Shown: positions 1 through 11,574, counted from the stretch's first letter. The stretch: 64,000 nt of DNA from Deroplatys truncata (GCA_030765065.1 CM060975.1:258859816-258923815); one strand, 5' to 3'. The notes: generated by a model from the letters alone, not told the origin. Translations and numbers: made by a program.

Positions 1-59
1 ACGCCCATTCTTACTCATACAGCACACAGACAATGACTCTGATAATACATGAAATGAAA

Positions 60-245
60 TGATTGTTGGGAATGGAAATTTGGGGAAAAAACGTTCCAGG
101 ACTAAGTTTAAGGTGCCTCCCGGATTTGCCACTTATGAGGAAAATCTGGAAAAATCCTCAGTCACAGAGGACGGTCCTAGCGGAATTTGAACCGCAAACC
201 CCCCCTTCACGAGCCCATGCTTTAACAAGCTCGGCCACCAGTGTC
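60..245 (-). repeat. Degenerate tRNA-derived SINE (family S5)
   Basis: Read on the minus strand, the segment starts with a tRNA-like head: an A-box-like GTGGCCGAGCTTGTTAAAG near 238-220 and a B-box-like GGTTCAAATTCC near 196-185. This is the layout of a Ser/Leu-type tRNA head. A non-tRNA body follows. I see no clear TSD, and the copy looks old. A true tRNA gene is unlikely because the acceptor arms do not pair. Confidence 0.5.
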
Positions 246-1844
246 AGTAAGTTTGGATTGTGTTGGGCAGAAATACAGTAAAGGCTTATTTTTAAAACTG
301 TAATATGGAGGTTATTTCTGTTTTCCCTAGGGAAAATATTGTACTTCATCCAAGCAAATAATTAATACCTATCAAGATTTCATCGAAAATACCCGTTTCC
401 CCATCCTTAAAAAAGATAATCTTCATTTTTGTCCATAAGAGGCAAACAAAATGTGCTGCAAAATAAGTTTAGCGCTTACTAAAATATATAACTTTGTAGC
501 ATTAGCCGTTTCTGAAATATTCGTTGTTACATCTTGTTAAATTATCCCGGTTGAACTGTGATGCGATATCTAATGAAATATATTTGAAAACGTACGATTC
601 GTCTTTGTTCCCGCATGAGCTTGATGGTGACAAAGTTGGCGTTGGTATTAACTTGTGTTTTGTTTTCGCATCGTTTATGCCACCAACTCCGCTTTTCCTA
701 GTTTGAAAGCATGAATTCTCAGCAGTCATGTGCCGTAATTGATGTAAATTGTATAAATAGTATGTAAGAGATGTCTGTTAATTTGTAGTTGCTGGAGAAA
801 GTCATGTGAACATTTACATTAAGTTATTTTGAAGCGATTCCATATGAGATACTTTAAATTAATTTTGAAAAAGAAAATGCGTTTAGCTTTATTAAGAAAA
901 AATTCTGAAATTATTTACTTTACGTACTAAATATCCACAAAATGTTCACAGAAACAACATAATATGCATATCCAATGGCGCAGATAAAACAATCCGGGAT
1001 TGTTTCTCTAATTAGAATTTATTCCATACTATACTCTCGAGTCTGGATGATGTGAATGTGAACATCTTTCATGTTAATAGGAAAAATATCTGAGGCGTAA
1101 AAACCACATGACGTTTTATATCCTTTATCATTTATTTTAATAATTATTACTCTAAAATGCTTCTGAGAGAAAGGGTAATTTTCTATCCATTTCATGATAA
1201 TTATGATAGTATTTGCAAGAAATAGTTTAATTTGGATAATATCTCTAGGATAATCAACACCACCGTAAGAGACATTTTGAAGGTTGGGGCAAAGTTAACT
1301 GTTAAAAATCACGAGAGAAAATGAGATAAAATTCATCTAATGCCTAATCCAACGTTGTATAAGTGGGTAATGTACCCAGGAGTATGTTCAAAGCCGCCGT
1401 GATAGTTAAATAAAACAAACAGCAGATTTACCTACCCAAAACATTGTACTTTTCATTTTTCGCAGATAAGTTATGTGCTAAGTGTAAGGAGAAAATTTCT
1501 CCGAAATAATATTTAACGGAGTACGTGCTTTTAGTTGGTTATTTTCTCCCCAACTAGTTGGAGCTACTTTCTCCACTTATATCTTACCACACTCGTGGTC
1601 TGTCTGCAATAGCAGTTGTTTTATTCCTGTATTCCTGTCTCAAAAGTTGATATACTGGATAGGTTGTTTGTTTTTCTTAAGGGGACTGATTCTTGAATTT
1701 TCCAAAGTTTAAAGTACTCACTGAACCTTTTGATTATTTTACAATATCTGAAAGTTGCATAAAGAAGTGTTAGGCAAAGTTTTTGCGTATATGTTATGCT
1801 GTTTCTGAATTATGCATTTTTAAATAAAACTTTTAAGTATTTTT
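246..1844. other. AT-rich stretch, nothing recognised
   Basis: No coding frame with recognisable motifs, no TIRs and no tRNA-like boxes were seen. Open frames here are short and of ordinary random length. Confidence 0.5.
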
Positions 1845-2413
1845 ACTTTCTCTACTACGTATAGTAAGTAGGGGAAGTATTGCATTCCATCCAAAAATTC
1901 GATACCGATATTTCACTGGAAATACATGTTTTGATGTGCCCTGAATCAAAATAAAGCATTTTTGGAAACATGTCCGTGTATGTCAGTGTGTCTGTGTGTC
2001 TGTGAATACGATAACTCAAAAACGAAAACTCTGATAAATACCAAACTTGGTATTTAGGTTCATTATCTTCCAAAAATGCGACACGAATATTTTCAAGAAA
2101 ATCCCCCATCCCAAACTACCCATTACATGGAAAATTTTTCGAAAATTTTTATTTTCTCAAAAATGGCTCTACGATTTTGATTAAAATACCAGATGCTTTA
2201 AGGCCACTACACAGCGTCCAGTCCTTAAGCATTTGACTACCGCTGTTCTCTCGGTACCCTAACGAAATGTGAAATGTAGCTGTTTCTGCAAAGGTTTATT
2301 TGGATTAAAACATAGTAGATAGAAAAATAACCTTTATTAAGAATAGTTTGTATACCCAATAATAAACGATAGAGGTTAGAGAAAGCCATGTGAATGTATC
2401 ACATCAGATTATT
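1845..2413 (+). repeat. R1 interspersed repeat, internally deleted copy
   Basis: This is the first forward copy of the family called R1 here. It begins ACTTTCTCTACTACGTATAG and ends GTAGAGAAAGT-like then CACATCAGATT. Internal landmarks are AAAAATTCGATACCG, a short TG-rich microsatellite, AACTCAAAAACGAAAA and CTACCCATTACATGG. About half of the internal sequence present in longer copies (for example the 3577 copy) is missing after the GATTTTGATTAAAATACCA landmark. The open frame on its minus strand is not a protein family I recognise; the same frame recurs in other copies only because the DNA repeats. Confidence 0.85.
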
Positions 2414-3576
2414 TTATGTACTATTTAACCCAAAATATAGATTTGCTTTCTTTGTTGTTACCGAAAACATTTGCTAAGAAACCAACTTTTAAAATGAATT
2501 ATATTAGTAGAAATATTTTTTGTTCAATTGTGAGTTTCAAATTCTTATTAAAAATAAAAAGTACTATATTATGCTTGACAAACCCTGGCAAACTTGACAC
2601 CTTTCACATATGCTTATATAACGTCTGCATAGAAAATTTAGTTATTAGTAGTAGGGAAACTATTTTTAAAATGTTACTGAGATAATTTAATAATTGCGTC
2701 TTAGTGAGCATTTTAAATTATGCTGAAAAATGTCTAAAATATTGCAACAGAAAGGATATACTCTGATTCCAGAAAGTATTTTCCTCCACTTTAGAAAGTT
2801 CTAGCAGCAAAGTATCAGCAAATTGTCAGCTTAATATGAGAAAGAACAAACGGAAATCGGGAGATCTGTTCAAACTCCGGCGATGGCATTGAATTTTTCA
2901 GTCGTCTGATTCTGCATTTCCAACCCTGTCCAACACATGGCTTGTGTGGAAGTACAATTAATTCCAACGACGTTATAGTTTACGTACTGGGGTATTATTC
3001 AAGATTTTTAATTTTAATAGGATTTTTTTTTCAATTTGTTTCAACTTTTTCGTGTGTGGTATTTATACTATCAGCAACGCCAAAAGTACAACAATATTAC
3101 CACAGTTATAAACTTCTTGTAAGTTGCCAGCCCTGGTAGAAGTCGTGGAAAATTCAAATTTTCCACGGCTGGTGTGTTGAGAGATGGCACCAAGGACGCA
3201 CATACAAAGAAAATATTGGTTGGGGAGCTCAAAAATTGAAAGTGGCACTTGAGCAACAACAGTGATTCTCTCCAAATATCATTCTAGCCTATCATTAGAA
3301 AACAGAAGAAATCAGTCATTGACAACCTGTAATGCGATGAAGGTCTATTCCTGCTGTGTGAAGCAACGTGATGCATTCGGCCTATAGAGTATAGCTTTTC
3401 TCTGATATACTTTTAATTTTTTTTTTTTTTTTTTGGTAGAGCGGACTCTATGGGATAAAGTTCCTATAACTCCCTTTTGCTATTTCACTGAATTTTGAAG
3501 AATTAAATAGTCATGCTTTTGTTTCTCATGGTTTCGTGCAAAAGTGTGCAGTATTAAGGCTTGCATATTCGACTGA
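2414..3576. other. AT-rich stretch, no gene seen
   Basis: Short open frames without recognisable motifs. A T-run lies near 3415-3434. Nothing else is supported. Confidence 0.45.
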
Positions 3577-4285
3577 CGTTTTACTTTCTCTAGCAAGTAG
3601 GGAAGGTACTTACTGCATTCCATCCAACAATTGGATATCGATATTTCAGCAGAAATACGTGTTTTTGACATCTCCCTGTAAAACAAAAAGGTATTTTAGA
3701 AAAAGGTCCGCGCGTATGTATCTATCTGTAAATAGCATAACTCAAGAACGTAAGGTTCAGTACCTTCCAAAGATACGACACGAAAATTTTCAAAAAAATT
3801 CCCAACCCCAATTATCCTTTACATAAAAATATTATTCGAAAATTTTGGTTTTTTAAAAAATCGCTCTAACCATTTTGATTAAAATACCATACATTAAAGA
3901 TATTTACATGAAAAATAAAAAGTATATCTTGGATTTTCTGGGAACAACCTGTGAAGTCCTCTTCTTTCTTTCGGAAGGAACTTTGTGCACCTAATCTTGT
4001 CTTGTATAACTGGTAAACATTCAGAGATAGACGAAAGCGTACCACACAAAAAAATGTAGATCTCTTTAAAACATATAATTTACTTAAAATAAGTTTTACT
4101 GCGGCATAAGCCGTTTCTGAGATATACGTTATTAAAGGTTCGAATTGTTCAATACTTGTCATTATTTTAAAGTCTCGTCGATTTTCTGTTGTTTCTCGCG
4201 ATTGCATGGAAACATTATGGAATTTAAGGCCGACATATAGCGTCCAGTTCTTAAACATCTGAATATCGCTGTTCTCTTTGTATCT
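3577..4285 (+). repeat. R1 repeat, long forward copy
   Basis: Starts TTTTACTTTCTCTAGC and carries the full R1 order: GCATTCCATCC, the AACTCAAGAACG motif, the TTTACAT / TTTTGATTAAAATACCAT block, the GGGAACAACCTGTGAAGTCC block and the GTTTCTCGCGATTGCATGG block. It ends near the CTGTTCTCTTTGTATC motif, which precedes the 3' tail in other copies; the tail itself is absent here. Confidence 0.8.
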
Positions 4286-4860
4286 TTTTTTTTCTTTCTT
4301 TTTGACTTGTATGGACGAACAATTAGTTCCATTAATACAACATTATTAGTACACTTTAGAATCATTAGATAACATAATTAACATTAAACCATTTTAAACA
4401 TATTAAAGTAGGTAATTATTTAAAAACTATATAGGTTTAACATTGGCGATTAAAAATGCCAGTGTCTTAATGTGAATGCATTTATAGATAAAGTATTATA
4501 ATGGATGGTTTTTAGTGATTTCCATAATGTCTGTTCTATGAGCGTTAGATAGATAAGTGTTCTTGCTTTAAGTTTCATTCAAAAGCGAAGTTAAAGTGTA
4601 CAACTCATATTAAAAGGGAGAACAAAACCTTATGCTAAAATATTTAATCATTATATTTAACTTTCCCCCAGACAGTCATAAACAAACAGGCTAACATTAT
4701 TGACTGTCGAGTTGCTCAAAATGATATGTGGTTCTCCCTAAATTCAGATGTGTAGAAGGCAAAGCTAGTAAATTATATTTGAGGTAATCTGGGAGATTTG
4801 CAATCAGTTAGCAAAATTATGGAAAGAGATAATAAATTGTCATTATGTGTAATATATGAT
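4286..4860. other. AT-rich spacer
   Basis: No repeat or coding signature identified between the R1 copy and the acidic coding frame that follows. Confidence 0.4.
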
Positions 4861-4864
4861 TTAA

Positions 4865-5098
4865 TCACTGCTTGCGTGAAGACTTGACATTCTGCATGGA
4901 TGGAGCAGCAGGCGCAGTTTCATCTTCCTCTTCAGGGTAGTCGTCAAGGTTTGGATAGGGTGCATCAGCAATTATTGGTGCTGGTCTTCCCTCCTTCAGG
5001 GCCTTCCTGGTTTGCTTAGCATAATCAGCCATGAACTTCCTATGTGCCTCTTCGTCTCTCTTCTGCTCCTCAGGATCACAATACCCATCGCGTACCAT
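4865..5098 (-). CDS. Acidic 77-aa open frame, possible host exon of unknown protein
   Basis: A minus-strand frame runs from an ATG in good context (ACAATGG) to TGA. The protein is strongly charged and protein-like: an E/K/R-rich helix-prone segment (residues ~9-39), a proline-containing middle (GRPAPIIADAPYPNLDDYP) and an acidic EEEDE run, then a short basic end. Local GC is higher than in the flanks, and the sequence matches no repeat elsewhere in the window, unlike most frames here. The frame stays open for eight codons before the ATG, so this could instead be a terminal exon whose acceptor lies just upstream (a weak AG is present). An R1 tail fragment begins about 50 bp upstream. I do not recognise the family. 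It is either a small single-exon gene or an isolated exon of a larger gene, and expression is unproven. Confidence 0.5.
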   Translation of the reverse strand: MVRDGYCDPEEQKRDEEAHRKFMADYAKQTRKALKEGRPAPIIADAPYPNLDDYPEEEDETAPAAPSMQNVKSSRKQ

Positions 5099-5148
5099 TG
5101 TCAGATCATGTACTTCATGTTATTAAAATAAACATCTTATTGCTGTTG

Positions 5149-5308
5149 TATCCATAACGAAATGTGTAATGTAGCTATTTTTGCAAAAGTTTATTTGGAT
5201 TAAAATGTAGAAGATAGAAAAATAAGCGTTAGTAAGAATAGTTAGTATACCCACTAATAAAGATAGAGGGTGGAGAATGTCATGTAAACGCATCACATCA
5301 GATTTTTA
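5149..5308 (+). repeat. R1 repeat, 3' end fragment
   Basis: Contains only the R1 tail: ATAACGAAATGTGTAATGTA, TTTATTTGGATTAAAATG, the CCACTAATAAA box and the terminal CATCACATCAGATTTTT. Confidence 0.85.
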
Positions 5309-5367
5309 TTATTGATGCGTTTGGGCGGTTTGAGACAGATTACGTGTAGAGATTTATGAATTTTGCT

Positions 5368-6100
5368 TTCTTTACTAGGCATAATACTTAGGGGAAGTAA
5401 CGCATTCCACCAAAAACCTCGATATCAAGATTTCACCGGAAATATATGTTTTGAGGTCCCTGAATCCAAATAAAGTATTTTTCGAAACATGTCCATATGT
5501 GTGTCTGTAAACAAAATAACTCAAAAACGAAAAGTCGGACAAATATCAAAATTGGTATTTAGGTTCAATATCTTCCAAAGATGCGACACAAGGATTTTTA
5601 ACAAAATCCCCCATCCCAAACTACCCTTTACATGGAACATTTTTCTAAATTTCTAATTTTTTAAAAATTGGCTCTAATGATTTTGGTTAAAATATCATAT
5701 ATGAAAGAGATTTACATGACAAATAAAGTGTATAACTTGAATCTTCGGGGAATAGCCTATGAAGTCCTCTTCATTCGGAAGGAATTTTTTATTATCTTGT
5801 ATAACCGGTAAACGCGCGATAGACGAAAATGTGCTACACAAAAAATGCGTAGCACAAAAATCTCTTTAAAACACACAATTTATTTCAAATAGGATTTTTT
5901 TGTGGCATAAGCGGTGAACTCCTTTCAACATTCAGTTGTCTCTCGCGATTGCTTGGAAACAGTATGGAATTTTAAGGCTAGCATATAGCGCCCTATTCTT
6001 AAACATTTGGCTGTGCTGTTCCCTTTGTATCTATAACGAAATGTGTAATATAGCTATTTCTGCAGAGGTTTATTTGGATTAAAATGTATTATATATAAAA
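5368..6100 (+). repeat. R1 repeat, forward copy (left arm of an inverted pair)
   Basis: Carries the R1 landmarks from a mutated 5' end (CTTTCTTTACTAGGC) through the AACTCAAAAACGAAAAG block to ATAACGAAATGTGTAATATA and TTATTTGGATTAAAATGTA. A reverse copy starts directly after it, so the two form a large inverted repeat. Confidence 0.8.
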
Positions 6101-6107
6101 AAAAAGC

Positions 6108-7228
6108 TGATGTGTTGCACTCCTATGCTTTCTCTACTCTTGTACAAGCCATTTTTACAAATGCTCATTCTCCATCTACTTCATGTTAATCGAGATAAAC
6201 ATTTGTAGAAACTATCTTATTACTAATTTTCTTATAGGTACAAGGGGAATATGGTAGGCTTTAAGCGATAGTCAAATCTTTTAAGAGCTGGTTGCTATGT
6301 GGAGCATTCCATTCTCTTTGTATGTCCAGGACATTAATAAAAAATAATAAAAAAGAAACGAACAATGAATTCCCATTTGTGAAAAAGTAAAAGTATTGGA
6401 AAATGCAAACGGACTGACGCCGTAGCTCAGTCGGTAGACCACCTGGCTGCTGTACGTGGGGCCTCGGGTTCGATTCTCGGCTGAGGGAGGAATTTTTTCC
6501 GTAGCCAAGATTATTCCCTATGAATGTGTGTGTGTGATCTAAGGATTAAAACTCTCAAAAGTGCAACAAATCCAACAACAAGAGAATACGAGTTAAGACC
6601 ATTGCCAATAGTAATAAGTTCCAAAGGAAAGGCCGCCGATAAGACCATGTAGTCAAAGGCGGGGTATAAATGAAACGAAAAAAAAAAATTCGAACAAATA
6701 ACAAGGAATATCTCGGAAATGGTTCACTCGACAAAAAATGTGTATGACGTAAATTGTGTGTTTTAATGAGGTCTACATTTTTTTGTGCAGTAAACTTTTG
6801 TCTATCTCTTACGGTTTACCATTTATGCGAAAGTCATTCAGAATGAAGATGACTTTTGGAGATAATTTCCATAAAATTCAAGATATGTATTTCATTTTCA
6901 TCTTAAACATGGGATATTTCAATTAAAATCGTTCGAGCCATTTTTGAGAAAATAAAAAAATTTGAAAAATATTCCATGTAAAGGGTAGTCTGGGATGGGG
7001 AAATTTTCTTGAAAATCTTCGTGTCCCATCCTTGGATGATACTACAACGCAAATACGTTTTTGAGTTATGCTGTTCGCAGACAGACACACACGGACATGT
7101 TTCCAAAAATGCTTTATTTGGATTCAGGGCACCTCAGAACATACATTTACGGTGAAATATCGGTAAGAATTTTTGGGTGGAATGCAATACTTCCCATATT
7201 TAGTATACGCAGTAGAGAAAGTAACATA
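6108..7228 (-). repeat. R1 repeat, reverse copy interrupted by a SINE
   Basis: On the plus strand it starts GCTGATGTGTTGCACTC and ends GTAGAGAAAGTAACA, which is the reverse of the R1 consensus order. The tract from about 6412 to 6690 has no counterpart in other R1 copies and is a tRNA-derived SINE. R1 resumes near 6700 with AATATCTCGGAAATGG. The insertion must be younger than this R1 copy. Confidence 0.85.
6412..6690 (+). repeat. tRNA-derived SINE, family S3, inserted in R1
   Basis: The head reads GCCGTAGCTCAGTCGGTAGA (A box) and GGGTTCGATTCTCGGC (B box), followed by a GGAGGAATTTTTTCC linker. The body contains a (TG)n tract then GTGATCTAAGGATTAAAA, and it ends in an A-rich tail near 6678-6688. 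Head and body match the copy near 19.7-19.9 kb. No convincing TSD was found at this copy. Confidence 0.8.
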
Positions 7229-7232
7229 AGTT

Positions 7233-7310
7233 TGAGCAAGAATAATTTCTACACCCATTAATAGGCGATAGAGGGTAGAGAAAGTCATGTGAATATATCA
7301 CATCGGAATT
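7233..7310 (+). repeat. R1 repeat, 3' tail fragment
   Basis: CACCCATTAATAGGCGATAG, GGGTAGAGAAAGTCATGTGA and the terminal ATCACATCGGA identify only the R1 tail. Confidence 0.7.
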
Positions 7311-7337
7311 TTGTTTTGTGACATGGATAAATTTTTA

Positions 7338-7448
7338 TTTTCTCTACCACGTACCTAATAGGTAGAGAAGGTTTTATATTCCACCCAAAAATTCGATACC
7401 GAGATTTCACCGGAAATACATGTTTTGAGACCCCCCGAATACAAAAAA
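7338..7448 (+). repeat. R1 repeat, 5' end fragment
   Basis: TATTTTCTCTACCACGTACC followed by CCAAAAATTCGATACCGAGA and ACCGGAAATACATGTTTTGA: the first ~110 bp of R1, cut off where another R1 copy begins. Confidence 0.75.
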
Positions 7449-7451
7449 GAA

Positions 7452-7806
7452 TTTTTACTTTCTCTACTACGTATAGCATATAGGGGAAGTATTACATTAT
7501 ATATTCGTTATTATTGGTTTGAATTTTCAATATTTATGTAATACTTTTAGAGTGCTGCCGTTTCCCAGTTGTTTCTTGCGATATCATCGAAAGAGTATCG
7601 AATTTCTAAGCCAGAATATCGGTCTTCAAACATCTGACTATCGATTAGGTTTCCTCTAATCCCCTTGTATCTTCAAGAAATGTATAATAATCTATTTCTA
7701 ACAAATGTTTATTTCGATTAACATAAAGTAGATGGAGAATAAATGTTTATAAAAATAGTTTGTATTACAGTAGAGAAAGTCGTGTGAGTGCATCACGTCA
7801 GATTTT
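7452..7806 (+). repeat. R1 repeat, deleted copy of a divergent subfamily
   Basis: Starts TTTTTACTTTCTCTACTACG and ends CATCACGTCAGATTTTT. The internal part (GATATCATCGAAAGAGTATC, CAAACATCTGACTATCGATT) differs from the usual R1 body but matches, in inverted orientation, the copy at 8585-8770. The two therefore share a subfamily. Confidence 0.75.
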
Positions 7807-8505
7807 TAGAAAAAGATCCGCATGTGTGTGTTTGTGTGTGTGTGTGTGTGTCTGTCTGTCTGTCTGTGAACAGCATAACTCAAAAACCAAAAGTTGGATC
7901 AACATCAAACTTGGTATTTTAAGTTCAGTACCTTACAAAGATACGACCCGCAGATTTTCAAGAAAATCCTCCTATCCCAAACTACGCTTTACATGGAACA
8001 TTTTTAGAAATTTGCTGTTTTTAAAAAATGGCTCTAACGATTTTGATTACAATACCATATATTAGTGATATTTACATGACAAATAAAATGTATATCTTGA
8101 ATTTTCTAGGAATAGCCTTTGAAGTCTTCTTCATTCGGAAAGAATTTTGTATAATCTTGTATAACTGGTAAAGTAAGCGACAGACGAAAACTATAATGCG
8201 AGAAATGTATATCTCTTTAAAACACACAACTTATTTCAAATAAGCTTTTTTTGTGGCATCAGCCATTTCCGAGATATCCGTTATTAATGGTTTGAATTGT
8301 TCATTACTTAGCCATTCTTTTAAAGTCCTGTCAGTTGTTTCTCGATTGCATGGAAACAGTATGGAATTTTAAGGCCAGCGTATAGCGTCCAGTTTTTAAA
8401 CATTTGACTATCGCCGTTCCCTTTGTTCTATAACGAAATGTTATGTAGCTGCTTCTGCAAAAGTTTATTTGGATTAAAATAAAGTAGATATAAAAATAAG
8501 TTTTT
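7807..8505 (+). repeat. R1 repeat, forward copy with TG/TCTG microsatellite
   Basis: Starts inside R1 at the GATCCGCATG position, followed by a (TG)n(TCTG)n tract at about 7824-7868, AACTCAAAAACCAAAAGTTG, the TTTTGATTACAATACCATAT block, and the CGAAATGTTATGTAGCTG tail. It forms the left arm of an inverted pair with the next copy. Confidence 0.8.
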
Positions 8506-8509
8506 TTAT

Positions 8510-9335
8510 ATAACTTTTATAAACTATTCTTACGAAAGCTTATTTTCCTATCTTCTTCAGGTTAATCGAGATAAGCATTTACAGAAATAATTTATTATAC
8601 AAAGGGAATAGAGGAAAACCAATCGATAGTCAGATGTTTGAAGACCGAGTCGCTATATTCTGGCCTAGAAATTCCATACTCTTTCCATGATATCGCAAGA
8701 AACAACTGGGAAACGACCGCACTCTAAAAGTATTACATAAGTATTGAAAATTAAAACCAATAACCACGAATATCTTGGAAATGGCTGATGCTACAAAAAA
8801 GTTATTTGAAATAAATTGTGTCTTTTAAAGGTCCTACATTTTTTGCTTAGTGTGTTTTTATCTATCTCTTATGTTTTATGGTTATAAACAACTGTACAAA
8901 ATGCCTTCCGAATGAGGTAGACTTTTCAGGCTATTCCCAGAAAATTCAAGATAAACATTTTATTTGTCGTACAAGTCTCTTAAACGTATGACATTTCAAT
9001 CAAAATCGTTAGTCATTTTTGAGAAAATCAAAAATCTTTAAAAATATTCCATGTAAAAGGTAGACTAGTTTGGGTAGGAGGATTTTGTTGAAAATCTTCG
9101 TGTCCCATCCCTGTGATTTACCAAGTTTCGTATTTATCCAATTTTTAGTTTTTTAGTAATGCTGTTCATACACATGTGCGCGCGGGCCTTTTTCTACTTT
9201 ATTGCTGTTATTTATTTATTTATTTTAGTATTCAGGGAGTCTGAAAACGCGTATTTTTTGTGAAATGTCCGTATTGAATTTTTGGATGAATACAATACTT
9301 CCTTTACTTACTTCAGGTAAGTGGTAGAGAAAGTA
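8510..9335 (-). repeat. R1 repeat, reverse copy (right arm of an inverted pair)
   Basis: On the plus strand it runs from the R1 tail (CTTATTTTCCTATCTTCTTC) to the R1 head (GTGGTAGAGAAAGTAAAA). It holds the divergent-subfamily block shared with 7500-7760. A TTTA tandem tract lies near 9208-9226. Confidence 0.8.
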
Positions 9336-9339
9336 AAAA

Positions 9340-9598
9340 CTGCAAATCTCTTTAAAACAATTTTTTTGTGGCATCAGCCATTTCGAAGATATTCTGAAAG
9401 TGTTTCTATTTTGTTTTCGGGGACCTCAAAACATTTATATTTCTGAATGATTGAGTGGAATGCAATTCTTCCTTTGCCTACTATAAGTAGGTGCTAGAGA
9501 AGGTAAAAAATGGGCTCTTATATGGATCGTTTGTACAACAGTTATAAAAATAGCTAATACTGGGTAGAGAGAGTTGAATGACTGTTACACATCAGATA
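9340..9598. repeat. Rearranged R1 fragments
   Basis: Short pieces of R1 are recognisable: AAATCTCTTTAAAACA and GTGGCATCAGCCATTTC (internal, forward), a reversed head ending GTGCTAGAGAAGGTAAAAA near 9491-9509, and a tail-like TACACATCAGATAA near 9583-9597. The order differs from intact copies. Confidence 0.6.
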
Positions 9599-9825
9599 AC
9601 TCAATGCGTAATTGTAGTTCAGAATGGAGTGTCGGTACATACGCATATTTTAGTACTGCTGGGAACTTTCGGCGCCAATTCAATTTACCGGTTATGAGTT
9701 ACAAGCTTATTCTCTTAAGCTTACTATTAAGATAAAACAACATTAATTGCATATCGCACCTTTGCAAACAATAACAACACTGCATGAAATAAGCTTCTCT
9801 ACAAAAAGTGACATCTCATTTCGAA

Positions 9826-11140
9826 AGTGAGGGTGGATTGATAGGTCAGTGACTTTTTAAAGAAAATAACGATTTTTCCAAGAGATCAATTTTATTTCTC
9901 AATATTCTCAGTATTCTCCTTTCAATTCAATACACAATATCCAACGTTTCTCCAATTTTTTTAACCCTTTCAAAAAATATGATTTTTCGAAGTCTGCAAA
10001 ATATGAGCTTGTTTCTGCCATGATGTGTTGACTGGTCGTGAATTTCTCCCAATGAGCCAATTTTTCAGGTTTGCGAAGAGGAAGAAGTTGCTCCGAGCCA
10101 AATCTGGAGATTAGTGGATGAGGTAGCAGTTCGTAGCCCAATTCCACAAATTTTGCGATGGCAATGGCTGACATGTGTGCGGGTGCATTATTCTTGTGAA
10201 AGAGAACCTTTTTCTTCACCAAATGGGGTTGCTTCTTTAACAATTCCTTGTGAAACTGATCCAGCATTGCGGCATAATATGAATCTGTGATCGTTTTACC
10301 CTTTTCCAGGTAAAAAGGGTATCATTCTAATTGTCTATCACCCCTTGTGAATCCCAAAAGACAGCTGCCACGATTTTTTCCTGTCGACGGAATGGTTTTC
10401 ACTTTGTTTGGAGCAGGTTCGCCGAAGGAAATCCACTGATTTGATTGTTGTTTGTTTTCAGGTTGATAGTAATTAATCCAAGTTTCATTAACTGTGATAT
10501 AACGCCGCAAAATCTCATTTGGGTTGCGCTGGAACGTGTTCAAACATCCCTGTGAAATGATCACAAGATTCCGCTTGTTCTCAACTGTGAGCAGTCGCGG
10601 CACCCATTTTGCTGACAGCTTTCTCATACCCAAAAATTCGTGTAGAATGTTATACATCCGTTCACTCGAGTTGTTTTCGGTCTTGGCTATCTCACGGATT
10701 TTCACTCGGCGGTCTTCCAACACAATATCGTGAACTTTGTTCACCATTTCTTCTGTCATGAGACCTCAACCGGCCGTCCTGTGTGCACGGCATCTCTTGT
10801 GCTCGAACGGCCACATCGAAATTCTGTGAACTACTTGTGAACCATGCCATGTGATGGAGCAGAGTCCCCATAATACTTGTTCAGTTTTTCTTCCGTTTCC
10901 TTCACCGTCTTACCACACAAAAAGAGGTGCTTTATCAGAACACAAAATTCACTTTTCTCCATTTTCTACGAAGCAATACACATCTGCTTATTTTAGGCGC
11001 TCTGAACAATGTTCTAAGAAACAAATGACGAATTTCAGCGATTATACCCAGAATAGATGTAAGACTTGGGTGCAAACAAGAAACCTGTGATTAGAACGCT
11101 ATCTCTCCTCAAAGTCATGGACTTATCAATCCGTCCTTGT
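9826..11140 (-). mobile_element. mariner-family DNA transposon, decayed near-full-length copy
   Basis: Inverted ends are visible: GGGTGGATTGATAGGTCAGT at 9831-9850 and, reading inward on the other strand from about 11138, GGACGGATTGATAAGTCCAT. The ~1.3 kb length equals the usual length of a mariner. TA follows the right end at 11140-11141; the left TSD is not preserved. Between the ends, on the minus strand, lie two transposase pieces in the expected order. The end sequence resembles irritans-type mariners, but the subfamily call is tentative. Confidence 0.85.
9908..10759 (-). pseudogene. mariner transposase pseudogene
   Basis: Two minus-strand frames (10759-10322 and 10267-9908) together cover most of a mariner transposase. 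The first has a helix-turn-helix-like stretch (VKIREIAKTENNSSERMYNI), then the first catalytic block, which reads ITVNETW where active elements have a D before the E. The second has the block VLFHKNNAPAHMS, again with N in place of the catalytic D. The 54-bp gap between them still encodes the expected FWDSQGVI-type stretch and contains the break. Two acidic catalytic residues lost, plus a stop or frameshift, mean that it cannot encode active enzyme. Confidence 0.85.
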
Positions 11141-11509
11141 AAGACTGTAAGGAATATTCATGTTCCAGGACTATAGGAGTAGGTAGCCAACAATGTTTTT
11201 TGTGTACGAAACAATGCAGGAGGAACAAAAATATTAGGAAATGGGTAGAGAATGCACCGATGTATTATTAAGGTTTTTGTAAGCGACATTGACGACGCGA
11301 CATGATCGGTAAAAGTTAACTGGAATTCAACTTTTGTCGCGTTCATGCTGAATTCCTTATTGGCCAGTCGTCTTGTCGCCCATATCGCGTCACCAGTGTC
11401 ACTCTATTGTGAACTGTGCATAATTAAAACACGAGGCCACTCGGGGATTATAAGTTGTATAAATGCAATTTCGAAAATACTTATGGCGAACATCTATGAA
11501 ATAAATACC
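11141..11509. other. No gene recognised
   Basis: Moderate-GC sequence with short open frames only. Nothing assignable. Confidence 0.4.

Positions 11510-11574
<65 letters not shown>

Noticed and set aside
3866-4258. 130-aa minus-strand open frame
   Set aside because: Lies wholly inside an R1 copy; other R1 copies have stops in the same frame.
6417-6490. tRNA gene on the plus strand
   Set aside because: A and B boxes are present but the acceptor stem does not pair and a SINE body follows. The same holds for the heads at 12447, 19642, 19860 and 57465.
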